In this document: piece by piece, positions 1 through 6,880 of the stretch | Layout of the letters: each line of letters begins with the position of its first letter | Position numbering within the stretch: position 1 is the first letter of the stretch | Assembly (NCBI GenBank): GCA_017440425.1 | Contig: JAFSHJ010000073.1 | Span: forward strand, 1 to 12,944 | Direction of reading: 5' to 3' | DNA: 12,944 nt | Origin: Oscillospiraceae bacterium | Lineage (GTDB): Bacteria > Bacillota > Clostridia > Oscillospirales > Ruminococcaceae | Notes under the pieces: generated by a model | What the model saw: the letters and a program-made list of their open reading frames with translations, nothing else | What the model was told of the DNA's origin: nothing | Databases searched by the model: none | Made by a program: the position numbers and the translations under genes

Positions 1-365
1 ATCTGCCCCAAAAGCACAATGAGCCAAACAAAGGAAAAGAGAAACAGACGGAAATTGAAGAACAGTATGCTCCACACAAAGTTAAAAAACAGACTTATAG
101 CATAGATGAGCAGACCTTTGTCTGCGGCAGGTTCATCTCTTTGGCGGTTTCTCCATATGATCGCAGAACTGACGCCCATTAAAATATAGAGCACCGTCCA
201 CACAATGGGAAACAGTATTGACGGCGGAGACAGCGGCGGTGTTTGCACCTGCTCGTATATCTGCATGTTTTTCATTGTGAGCTGTGCTGAAAGTCCGCCG
301 ATGAGCAGCGGCACGGCAATTGCCACTGCGTAGGTTTTCAGCTTTTGTTTGGTTGCTTTCTGCAT
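1..365 (-). CDS. tspO: TspO/MBR family tryptophan-rich sensory protein (3' end outside window)
   Basis: The reverse strand from the ATG at 365 gives 121 codons open to the window edge, so the C-terminus is missing. Residues 12-30 form a hydrophobic first helix. The hallmark TspO stretch follows at 43-64: paired prolines (PPLSPPS), then FPIVWT and LYILMG. A second conserved block at about 93-106 has FFNFVWS and LFFNFR. These are the aromatic-rich helices of the TspO/MBR (peripheral benzodiazepine receptor-like) family. Members are five-helix membrane proteins of about 150-160 residues that bind tetrapyrroles or cholesterol and act in stress or porphyrin responses; the bacterial role is poorly fixed. 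An AGAGGT ribosome binding site lies a few bases upstream of the ATG. I see no convincing promoter in the 179 bases between this gene and the upstream hydrolase gene. The family call is firm; the function is only family-level. Confidence 0.85.
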   Translation of the reverse strand, partial: MQKATKQKLKTYAVAIAVPLLIGGLSAQLTMKNMQIYEQVQTPPLSPPSILFPIVWTVLYILMGVSSAIIWRNRQRDEPAADKGLLIYAISLFFNFVWSILFFNFRLFLFSFVWLIVLLGQ

Positions 366-544
366 ATAACCGACCTCTTTCCGCAAGGTTTTCTACGGTT
401 ATTTATATGCAGCTTTGCCCAAACTATTCTTATTTTATCTTTATCGGCAACTCAAAAGAGCTGATTTCTTTTGGTATCGCGGTGTTTTTTTCCTTTTTGC
501 CCACTACGATTCGGTAATCGGTTCCTTTGCCGTTTTACTTTTCC

Positions 545-1150
545 TTATCTCAATATCTCGCTCAAAGCCGAAACGAACTTCGGTCCCCACCACTCGGTGT
601 AACCGAGCTTTGTGGGATGAACGGGATCACGCATATATTTTTCGTAATCCTTCGCTGAAACAGCACGCATTTCGGGATCGTTCCACAGATCGATCACGTC
701 TATTCCCCATTTTTCACGGAGCAACAGCAGTGCATCCACCATTTTTTGATATTTTGCGTTTTCCATATACGTTCCCGTGTAAAAAACAACGGGACAGTTC
801 CATTTTTCGGTGGCTGTTGCTATGATATATTCCATTGCGCCGATGACCGTGTTTACGTCAAAGCTCTCTTTGTCTTTTGATGTGCGTATCTCTCCCAATG
901 GAATATCGCCGCGGGAATCGTTGGTTGAAAGCTGGCAGACAAAACAATCGCAAACAGATTGTTTTTTGATATTTCTCTGCAGCCGTCTTACATAGGAATA
1001 GGCGGAGATATCTGCAAGTGTGGTGCCGTTGACCGCCCATTTGACCACGGTGCAATCCTGCGTCTCGCTGATATATTCGCACATGGACCACCCGTTATCT
1101 CCCGATGTGACCGATGAGCCGAGAAAGACTATTGTTTTATCTTTGATCAA
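545..1150 (-). CDS. SGNH/GDSL-family hydrolase, 201 aa
   Basis: A small cytoplasmic-looking esterase/lipase-like protein with no signal peptide. The SGNH blocks can be read directly. Block I is FLGSSVTSG (9-17), in which the usual Asp before the nucleophile is Ser and the nucleophile is probably Ser13. Block II glycine is in AVNGTT (about 42). Block III is LSTND with Asn77. Block V is DPVH, with catalytic Asp175 and His178. The length is normal for a one-domain SGNH hydrolase; the substrate cannot be told (acyl esters or carbohydrate acetyl groups are typical). I chose the TTG at 1150 as start, because it has AAGGTGGGAG upstream and because a more distal TTG at 1189 lies upstream of the predicted -10 box and so would not be transcribed. 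It appears monocistronic and is probably unrelated in function to groESL upstream. Confidence 0.8.
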   Translation of the reverse strand: MIKDKTIVFLGSSVTSGDNGWSMCEYISETQDCTVVKWAVNGTTLADISAYSYVRRLQRNIKKQSVCDCFVCQLSTNDSRGDIPLGEIRTSKDKESFDVNTVIGAMEYIIATATEKWNCPVVFYTGTYMENAKYQKMVDALLLLREKWGIDVIDLWNDPEMRAVSAKDYEKYMRDPVHPTKLGYTEWWGPKFVSALSEILR

Positions 1151-1177
1151 TTCCTTCTCCCACCTTTTTCTTTGGTT

Positions 1178-1206
1178 ATTATAGCACAACCTGATTTTGT
1201 TTACAA
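1178..1206 (-). promoter_or_regulatory. sigma-A-type promoter of the SGNH hydrolase gene
   Basis: On the reverse strand a TTGTAA -35 box (1201-1206) and a perfect TATAAT -10 box (1178-1183) are separated by exactly 17 bases. Transcription would start near 1171, leaving a 5' UTR of about 20 bases before the TTG at 1150. This placement decides the start codon of the hydrolase gene. Confidence 0.7.
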
Positions 1207-1249
1207 TCTTGCTTTCAAAGAATTATTTATCACGCACCTAAATGATAGA

Positions 1250-1317
1250 AAACAATCTTGTCGCCCTCTCCGTCAGCAAGCTGACACCTCTCCCTGAGTG
1301 AGAGGCTTTTATTGTTT
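1250..1317. repeat. MITE-like inverted-repeat element with two hairpins
   Basis: A 68-base block bounded by the 7-base inverted repeat AAACAAT (1250-1256) and ATTGTTT (1311-1317). Inside are a perfect hairpin GTCAG-CAAG-CTGAC (1272 or 1273 to 1285) and a second, CCTCTC/GAGAGG with a 7-base loop (1287-1305). The leading GCCCTCTC (1263-1270) can also pair with GAGAGGC (1300-1306), closing an outer stem. It codes for nothing and lies between the groEL terminator and the hydrolase promoter. From memory, very similar CTCTCCGTCAGC-type palindromes are dispersed in many gut Clostridia genomes. Copy number in this genome cannot be checked from one window. An alternative reading is a plain terminator for plus-strand transcripts. 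Confidence 0.5.
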
Positions 1318-1371
1318 CTCCTGAACAATTACCATGAAACAACTATGGAAAAATCTAAGATTTGCAAAAAT

Positions 1372-1398
1372 AAAACGGCAGGAAATCCTGCCGTTTTT
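1372..1398 (-). terminator. intrinsic terminator of groESL
   Basis: A perfect inverted repeat, ACGGCAGGA (1375-1383) and TCCTGCCGT (1386-1394), is flanked by A and T runs. On the reverse strand, about 26 bases past the groEL stop, it forms a strong GC-rich stem followed by TTTTATTTTT. The T run on the plus-strand side means it could also stop plus-strand transcripts. Confidence 0.85.
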
Positions 1399-1423
1399 GT
1401 TAAGCTTATCTCGCTTGTATTTA

Positions 1424-3052
1424 TTAATACATGCCGCCCATGCCGGGGTTGGGAGCTGCAGCTGCGGGATTCTCTTCCTTCTTGTCAGCAATGAGGGACT
1501 CGGTGGTGAGAACCATTGCTGCAACGGAAGCTGCGTTCTGGAGAGCGGAACGGGTAACCTTTGTGGGGTCTACGATACCGCGCTGGAGCATATCGCAGTA
1601 ATCATCCTTGTATGCATCGTAGCCGTAGCCAACCTTGCGGGAACGACGGATCTTATCGATGATAACGGAACCGTCAACGCCTGCGTTAGCAGCAATCTGA
1701 CGGATGGGCTCTTCAAGAGCTTTGAGAACGATCTTAACACCGGTCTTCTCGTCGCCGTCAGTTGTAGCAACAAGCTTTTCAACTGCAGGAGTAGCATTGA
1801 GCAGTGCAACACCGCCGCCTGCTACGATGCCTTCCTCAACAGCTGCTTTTGTAGCTGCGAGAGCGTCCTCGATGCGGAGCTTCTTCTCTTTCATTTCGAT
1901 CTCTGTAGCAGCACCGACCTTGATGACGCCTACGCCGCCGGAGAGTTTAGCAAGACGCTCCTGGAGCTTCTCGCGATCGAACTCGGAGTTTGTGGTCTCG
2001 ATCTGGGAACGGATCTGTCCGATGCGGCCTTTGATGGCTGCGGGATCGCCCATACCGTCAACGATGATGGTGGTCTCTTTGAGAACCTTGACCTGACGTG
2101 CGCGACCGAGCTGTGTAACGGTAGCTTCCTTGAGGTCGAGGCCGAGCTCTGCGCTGATAACTTCACCGCCGGTGAGGATAGCGATGTCGCGGAGCATATC
2201 CTTGCGGCGATCGCCGAAACCGGGAGCCTTAACAGCAACACAGGTGAATGTGCCGCGGAGCTTGTTGACGATGAGGGTGGAGAGAGCCTCGCCCTCTACG
2301 TCCTCAGCGATGATGACCAGCTTCTTGCCTGCCTGAACGATCTGCTCGAGGAGGGGAAGGATCTCCTGGATGTTGGATATCTTCTTATCGGTGATGAGGA
2401 TGAAAGCGTCATCGATGACAGCTTCCATCTTGTCGGTATCTGTTACCATATACGGAGTGATGTAGCCGCGGTCAAACTGCATACCCTCAACAACTTCGGA
2501 GTATGTCTCAGCGGTCTTGGACTCTTCGATGGTGATAACGCCGTCTGCAGAAACCTTATCCATAGCCTCTGCAATGAGGTTACCGATGGTCTCGTCGCCT
2601 GCGGAAACGGTTGCTACACGAGCGATGTCTGCGGAAGAACCAACCTTCTTGGAGTTATCGATGATGCAGCCGACAGCAGCCTGAACAGCCTTTGCAATAC
2701 CGCGTTTGATCTCCATGGGGTTAGCGCCTGCAACAACGTTCTTCATACCCTCGCGAACGAGAGCCTGTGCAAGCAGAGTAGCTGTGGTTGTGCCGTCGCC
2801 TGCTACGTCGTTTGTCTTTGTTGCAACTTCTTTAACAAGCTGTGCGCCCATATTCTCGAAAGCGTCTTCCAGCTCGATCTCTTTAGCGATGGTAACACCG
2901 TCGTTGGTGATCAGCGGAGCGCCGAATTTTTTATCAAGAACAACGTTACGGCCTTTGGGTCCGAGTGTAACTTTAACGGTATCGCTGAGCTTATCGATAC
3001 CGGCCTGAAGAGCTTTACGGGCCTCTTCGCCGTGTGCAAGAATTTTAGCCAT
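1424..3052 (-). CDS. groEL: chaperonin GroEL (Hsp60), 542 aa
   Basis: ATP-driven protein-folding chamber subunit, expected to form two stacked seven-subunit rings in the cytoplasm with GroES as lid. The sequence runs the full family length from MAKILAHGEEARKAL to a GGM-type tail (NPGMGGMY). The equatorial ATP site shows TLGPKGRNV (29-37) and DGTTT (86-90). The hydrolytic Asp lies in RIEDAL (Asp396, equivalent to E. coli Asp398). The apical segment and the conserved block VDPTKVTRSALQNAASVA (about 494-511) are all present. The start has GGAGG a few bases upstream of the ATG. It lies 33 bases after groES and is co-transcribed with it, then ends at a strong terminator. A very long antisense reading frame across it is a coding shadow. 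There is no sign of damage. Confidence 0.99.
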   Translation of the reverse strand: MAKILAHGEEARKALQAGIDKLSDTVKVTLGPKGRNVVLDKKFGAPLITNDGVTIAKEIELEDAFENMGAQLVKEVATKTNDVAGDGTTTATLLAQALVREGMKNVVAGANPMEIKRGIAKAVQAAVGCIIDNSKKVGSSADIARVATVSAGDETIGNLIAEAMDKVSADGVITIEESKTAETYSEVVEGMQFDRGYITPYMVTDTDKMEAVIDDAFILITDKKISNIQEILPLLEQIVQAGKKLVIIAEDVEGEALSTLIVNKLRGTFTCVAVKAPGFGDRRKDMLRDIAILTGGEVISAELGLDLKEATVTQLGRARQVKVLKETTIIVDGMGDPAAIKGRIGQIRSQIETTNSEFDREKLQERLAKLSGGVGVIKVGAATEIEMKEKKLRIEDALAATKAAVEEGIVAGGGVALLNATPAVEKLVATTDGDEKTGVKIVLKALEEPIRQIAANAGVDGSVIIDKIRRSRKVGYGYDAYKDDYCDMLQRGIVDPTKVTRSALQNAASVAAMVLTTESLIADKKEENPAAAAPNPGMGGMY

Positions 3053-3085
3053 ATCTATTTTCCTCCAACTGTAAATTGAATGTGA

Positions 3086-3370
3086 TTACTCAACTATTGC
3101 AAGAATATCGTTCTGACGGAGAATGGTGTATTCAACGCCGTCGATCTTAACTTCTGTGCCTGCATATTTGCTCATGAGAACCTTATCGCCTACGTTAACA
3201 TACATAACAACGTCTTTACCGTCTACGCAGCCGCCGGGGCCAACTGCAACTACCTCAGCGATCTGGGGCTTCTCTTTTGCAGAACCGGCAAGAATGATGC
3301 CGCTCTTTGTGGTCTCCTCAGCTTCTACCATCTTTATGACAACTCTGTCAGCAAGCGGTTTGATTTGCAT
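3086..3370 (-). CDS. groES: co-chaperonin GroES (Hsp10), 94 aa
   Basis: Heptameric lid of the GroEL chamber. The 94-residue length is standard. Visible hallmarks are the N-terminal KPLADRVVIK, the flexible mobile loop around residues 16-33 with the hydrophobic GIIL that docks into GroEL, the turn AVGPGG (42-47), the GDKVLMSKYAGTEV segment, and the C-terminal ILRQNDILAIVE. The ATG at 3370 is chosen because GGAGG stands directly upstream; an in-frame ATG 63 bases further up would add a non-family extension that runs into the CIRCE operator. First gene of the groES-groEL operon, with a perfect HrcA site 57 bases upstream. Confidence 0.98.
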   Translation of the reverse strand: MQIKPLADRVVIKMVEAEETTKSGIILAGSAKEKPQIAEVVAVGPGGCVDGKDVVMYVNVGDKVLMSKYAGTEVKIDGVEYTILRQNDILAIVE

Positions 3371-3426
3371 AATGTTTCCTCCAATTCTTTGCTGTGGTTT
3401 TATTTTTTTAATTTTTAACTGTCGTT

Positions 3427-3453
3427 TTAGCACTCTAATTCATCGAGTGCTAA
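3427..3453 (-). promoter_or_regulatory. CIRCE operator (HrcA binding site)
   Basis: TTAGCACTC, nine spacer bases, then GAGTGCTAA: every position of the CIRCE consensus is matched. It sits just downstream of the groES -10 box, within the region where transcription would start, so a bound HrcA repressor would block the promoter. Known role: release of HrcA on heat shock or GroEL titration induces groESL. hrcA itself is not in the window. Confidence 0.98.
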
Positions 3454-3465
3454 ATCCTACTGTAT

Positions 3466-3494
3466 ATTTTATCCTTTTTGCAGAAAAAAATCAA
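3466..3494 (-). promoter_or_regulatory. groES-groEL promoter (sigma-A type)
   Basis: Reverse-strand TTGATT (3489-3494) and TAAAAT (3466-3471) are separated by 17 bases and lie immediately upstream of CIRCE. A leader of about 90 bases follows before the groES ATG. Confidence 0.75.
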
Positions 3495-3575
3495 GACCTA
3501 TTTGATATTTTTTTTAAAATTAACACTTCATTCACATAACACTCCCCCTTCCGCACCCGTCACCTTATTTTTTTC

Positions 3576-3604
3576 TTGATATCTTCTCAAAACTGTGCTA
3601 TTAT
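3576..3604 (+). promoter_or_regulatory. promoter for the EAL-like protein / flavoprotein operon
   Basis: TTGATA (3576-3581), 17 bases, then TATTAT (3599-3604). It points away from groESL; the two -35 boxes are about 80 bases apart. The predicted start near 3611 gives a leader of roughly 38 bases. Confidence 0.65.
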
Positions 3605-3648
3605 ATAGGTTGGGTTATAATTTACAATATAAATTTCGGGTGACATAA

Positions 3649-5136
3649 TTGCAGTTTGACAAAAAATATTCCTTTTTGATCTCACGAAACCGCACAGACG
3701 AGCTGAAAAAGCTGCACAGAGAGGTCCGCCTTTCCAGAAAGTTTGAAAGCATCATCATCTTTCGCTCTCCGGAAGCGCAGCTTAAGCATGCTCCTTATAA
3801 AGTAAAGCGTCGCAGAGGCAGACCTACCACCACCGATTATCACTCTGCGAGAAGCGATTTCTCGCCCTATCAGACCAACACCGAATCGGTGCTGCCCGAG
3901 GCTGCTCCCTTCAACAAAAGGATATACTCCCACACCCACGGCAAACAGCCTTCACCCGTGGACCGCATAAGCGGGCTGCCCACACCGCAGACCTTCTCCG
4001 TATCGCTTGAATATTTTCGTGAAAACACAGAAAACTTTGAACCTGACTTTGTGTTTGTGACGGTGGATGTCTCCGAATTCTTTACCCTCAACGCATTTTC
4101 TCAAAGGCGCTTCCTCAACACCGTTAAAACCGCTCTGCTGGAACGCCTGAACAACAGCGTCAACTTTATTGGCTACGGCTATCCCAGATATCTTTCCGAA
4201 GACGGCGTTTTCATTGCCTGCCTTCCCCGCAAATTGATTATTGACGAATGGCTGCACAGTTTAAACACCATTTCCTTTTCCGTTAAATCCTTATTTATAG
4301 ATATAGCTCCCACCGTTGAGCTTCACCCCGTTACCGAATCTCCCGCTCTGCTGGCTGTTCCCAAACCCCATTTCAGCTGCAGCGAGGAAAGTATCTCTCC
4401 CGTTTCGCTTGCGGGAGAAACCGCAGTATCCAACCTTAAGCTTCTGGATATCTGCAGCGCAGATGTAGAATATCTGCCGTATATCTCTCTTAACAGCGGA
4501 CTTCCCGTTTTCTTCCGTGCTCTCCCCTGTATCAATCTTCCGGACAGCAAAATCTCTTACGATATATGTTCCGTGTTCAGCACCTCTCTTGCGGCAAATA
4601 AACTGCAGGAAATCTATTCACTCTTTGAAAGACGGCTCTGCAGCAGGCTTTCCTCCGAGCTCAAAAACGGCCCGGTGAAGCACATTGCACTCTCACTTCC
4701 CAAAGAGCTGTTTGACGAGAGCTTTCTTCCTCGGCTCACGGATCTGATACAGAATATGGCAAAGCTGTGCAGCGCCATGCACATCCCCTTCTCATCCGTG
4801 GTGTTCGGCGTGGATATCTCCGTTTTGGAAAAGGCTGTATCCTGCCCGCTCATCGCTGAACTGCTTGCCCTCATCTCATCCTACAGATTTTCGCTTGCAG
4901 CAGAAAATCTCACCATCGGTTTTTCTCTTAATCTTTTGGATAAATTCGGAGTCACCTATGTCGAGCTGCTCACCTCCGAAATTGCGGAGCACAGCGACCC
5001 GCTGAGCTTCGTCCGTCTCATTCAATCCATGGGAATAACAGTTTTGCTCATCGGCAAAACTCCCCACAGCTTCCTCACCGCAAAGGATATCTTTTCCTCC
5101 CTGCTCATACGGCTGCACAACACCAAACAGTTTTGA
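3649..5136 (+). CDS. unrecognised 495-aa protein resembling a degenerate GGDEF-EAL protein
   Basis: I do not recognise this protein by any intact signature. Residues 1-110 are basic and probably disordered, with a KVKRRRGRPT patch (51-60) that includes an RGRP AT-hook-like core. Residues about 133-225 (VFVTVDVSEF ... FIGYGYPRYLSEDGVFIACLP ... SLFIDIAPTV) have the strand-helix rhythm of a GGDEF domain without its GGDEF motif. Residues about 272-490 follow the order of an EAL domain: YLPYISLNSGLPVFFRAL where the EAL motif should be, HIALSLPKELFDESFL like the NxS strand, and FSLAAENLTIGFSLNLLDKFGVTYVEL, then LIQSMGITVLLIG. The catalytic Glu, the DDFG and the metal ligands are missing, so it would not make or cleave c-di-GMP; a binding or scaffold role is possible. 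No transmembrane segment is seen. The TTG start has a weak GGGTGA site. It heads an operon, 17 bases before the flavoprotein gene. The domain assignment is by eye and moderate. Confidence 0.45.
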   Translation: MQFDKKYSFLISRNRTDELKKLHREVRLSRKFESIIIFRSPEAQLKHAPYKVKRRRGRPTTTDYHSARSDFSPYQTNTESVLPEAAPFNKRIYSHTHGKQPSPVDRISGLPTPQTFSVSLEYFRENTENFEPDFVFVTVDVSEFFTLNAFSQRRFLNTVKTALLERLNNSVNFIGYGYPRYLSEDGVFIACLPRKLIIDEWLHSLNTISFSVKSLFIDIAPTVELHPVTESPALLAVPKPHFSCSEESISPVSLAGETAVSNLKLLDICSADVEYLPYISLNSGLPVFFRALPCINLPDSKISYDICSVFSTSLAANKLQEIYSLFERRLCSRLSSELKNGPVKHIALSLPKELFDESFLPRLTDLIQNMAKLCSAMHIPFSSVVFGVDISVLEKAVSCPLIAELLALISSYRFSLAAENLTIGFSLNLLDKFGVTYVELLTSEIAEHSDPLSFVRLIQSMGITVLLIGKTPHSFLTAKDIFSSLLIRLHNTKQF

Positions 5137-5153
5137 TTTTTGGAGGTGTCGCA

Positions 5154-6290
5154 TTGTTTGACTGCATAATAATAGGTCTCGGACCTGCGGGTGCAACACT
5201 CGCAAGACTTTTGGCGGAAAACTCTGCCTCGCCCCTCAAAATAGCCGCTGTGGATAAAAAACACGTTCCCTCCGGCGACACACCTCACCAATTCGACAAG
5301 CCCTGCGGCGGACTGCTTGCTCCCGATGCACAAAAGGCATTGGCAAAGTTTGATCTCACTCTGCCGGGAGAGCTGCTGGTGAGTCCGCAGATATTCTCTG
5401 TTCGCACCATCGACCTTGACTGCGGCAAAACACGGTATTATCAGCGGTTTTATCTCAACCTCAGCCGCAGAATGTTTGACGAGTGGCTGATATCCCTTAT
5501 TCCTCAAAGCGTTTCCCTCTTCAGGGGCTGCTCCTGCTCCTCCATAACCCGCACGAACGACGGCTTTGCCGTTACCGTTGCGGACTCCGATGACCCCAAC
5601 GCAGAAAAGCAGACCCTCTATGCTAAATATATAATCGGTGCGGACGGCGCAAATTCCATTGTCAGACGCACCTTCTTCCCAAAATTCAACCCAAGGAGCT
5701 ATGTCTCCATCCAGCAATGGTTTGCTGCAGAGAAGCTCACCTTCGAGCCCGGAATCCCCGCTGCTCAAAAGACCGCTTCCCCCTTCTATTCCTGCATCTT
5801 CGATTCCGAAAACACAGACTGCTACTCCTGGTCCATCTCCAAGGACGGCTATCTCATCTTCGGAGGCGCATATCCCGCAAAGGATTGCCGCAAACGCTTT
5901 GAAGCGCAAAAACAAAAGCTCAAAGCTTACGGCTTTGACCTTGATACCCCCGTTTACACCGAGGCATGTCAGGTGCTGCGTCCCGCTTCCCCCGCACACT
6001 TCCAAACCGGCAGGGACGGAGTTTTCCTCATTGGTGAGGCTGCAGGCTTTGTCAGTCCCAGCTCTTTGGAGGGTATAAGCAGCGCACTGGAGAGCGCAAG
6101 GCTCCTCGCCCGCATTCTGACCTGCGGCGCACAAAAGACACCCTCCCGTCTTGCGGGAGAATATCGCCGTGCCACCGCAAAGCTTCGCTGCAAGCTGCTG
6201 TTCAAGCTGCTGAAATGTCCGTTTATGTATTCTCCCCTGCTGAGACGCCTTGTTATGGCGAGCGGACTTGAAGCGCTGAAACTTGAGTGA
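5154..6290 (+). CDS. geranylgeranyl-reductase-family FAD-dependent oxidoreductase, 378 aa
   Basis: A flavoprotein of the GGR/FixC-like (COG0644-type) group, which reduces double bonds of isoprenoid chains or passes electrons with FAD. The dinucleotide fold is at the N-terminus: IIGLGPAGA with G8, G10 and G13. Next come KPCGGLLAPDAQ (49-60, the typical Cys-Gly-Gly of this family), the second FAD motif IIGADGANSIVRR (160-172), and a GD-type motif, here GVFLIGEAAGFVSPSSLEG (289-307), with Glu in place of the usual Asp. The strands around YSWSISKDGYLIFGGAYP (224-241) match the family's substrate domain. I chose the TTG at 5154, because GGAGGTG lies 5 bases before it; a TTG at 5133 overlaps the upstream stop and precedes that site. 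It is probably translated from the same transcript as the EAL-like protein and aroQ. The substrate is unknown (menaquinone side chain, polyprenols and lipids are all possible). Confidence 0.8.
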   Translation: MFDCIIIGLGPAGATLARLLAENSASPLKIAAVDKKHVPSGDTPHQFDKPCGGLLAPDAQKALAKFDLTLPGELLVSPQIFSVRTIDLDCGKTRYYQRFYLNLSRRMFDEWLISLIPQSVSLFRGCSCSSITRTNDGFAVTVADSDDPNAEKQTLYAKYIIGADGANSIVRRTFFPKFNPRSYVSIQQWFAAEKLTFEPGIPAAQKTASPFYSCIFDSENTDCYSWSISKDGYLIFGGAYPAKDCRKRFEAQKQKLKAYGFDLDTPVYTEACQVLRPASPAHFQTGRDGVFLIGEAAGFVSPSSLEGISSALESARLLARILTCGAQKTPSRLAGEYRRATAKLRCKLLFKLLKCPFMYSPLLRRLVMASGLEALKLE

Positions 6291-6339
6291 ACGCATAAAA
6301 AACTTGTTTCACATAAATAAAACGGAAAGGATGTTTAAA

Positions 6340-6777
6340 ATGTCTAAACTGAAAATCGCCGTTATCAACGGACCCAACATCAACCTCACCGGAGAACGTG
6401 AACCCGGTATCTACGGCGCCAACACTCTCGAAAACATAAACAAGAGAGTTGCTGCGCACGCAGATGAGCTCGGTTTTGAATGCACCTTCTTCCAGTCCAA
6501 CCACGAAGGCTCCATCATCGATTATCTCCACTCTGTCAGACACGATTATGCCGGTGTTATAATCAATGCAGGTGCATATACACACTCCAGCTATGCCATT
6601 AAAGATGCTATCATTGCTATCCATATCCCCTGCATCGAAGTTCATATGTCCAACATTTTCTCCAGAGAAGACTTCCGTCACCGCTCTCTGATAAGCGATG
6701 TTTGCGTCGGATCCATCCTCGGTTTTGGTGGAAACAGCTATATTCTTGCCCTGGATGCATTAAAAATGACTATATGA
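6340..6777 (+). CDS. aroQ: type II 3-dehydroquinate dehydratase, 145 aa
   Basis: Third step of the shikimate pathway: 3-dehydroquinate to 3-dehydroshikimate, by a small enzyme that usually forms dodecamers. The start KIAVINGPNINLTGEREPGIYG carries the loop Arg20 and catalytic Tyr25. QSNHEGSIIDYLH (52-64), INAGAYTHSSYAIKDA with Asn76, VHMSN with catalytic His102, and DFRHRS with Arg113 complete the active site. The length is normal. The ATG at 6340 has GGAAAGG at 6324-6330; an ATG at 6331 abuts that site and is too close. It lies 49 bases after the flavoprotein gene. In many Clostridia aroQ and efp are neighbours, often with a Xaa-Pro peptidase gene between them; here that gene is absent. Confidence 0.97.
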   Translation: MSKLKIAVINGPNINLTGEREPGIYGANTLENINKRVAAHADELGFECTFFQSNHEGSIIDYLHSVRHDYAGVIINAGAYTHSSYAIKDAIIAIHIPCIEVHMSNIFSREDFRHRSLISDVCVGSILGFGGNSYILALDALKMTI

Positions 6778-6798
6778 TATAGGAAATTAAAAAAACAC

Positions 6799-6827
6799 TT
6801 GAAATTAGCGCGAAAATAGGTTAAAAT
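6799..6827 (+). promoter_or_regulatory. efp promoter (sigma-A type)
   Basis: TTGAAA (6799-6804), 17 bases, TAAAAT (6822-6827), in the 103-base gap between aroQ and efp. The leader would be about 47 bases. Confidence 0.7.
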
Positions 6828-6880
6828 AAAAAGGTATTATATTCTGTTTTTAATCTGATATCTATTGGAGGATGTAAATT

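Noticed and set aside
507..520. CGATT-CGGT-AATCG hairpin after the hydrolase stop as its terminator
   Set aside because: Five pairs only, and on the minus strand it is followed by A runs, not T runs.
415..825. Plus-strand open frame over the intergenic gap and the hydrolase 3' end
   Set aside because: Lacks a ribosome binding site and overlaps the SGNH hydrolase whose active-site blocks are in the other frame.
1334..3079. 581-codon open frame on the plus strand opposite groEL
   Set aside because: It mirrors groEL codon bias, is rich in Cys/Leu/Asp without domain pattern, and spans the groESL terminator. A coding shadow of a certain gene.
5022..6296. 424-codon open frame on the minus strand across the flavoprotein gene
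   Set aside because: Antisense to a gene with clear FAD motifs; no family features, no ribosome binding site.
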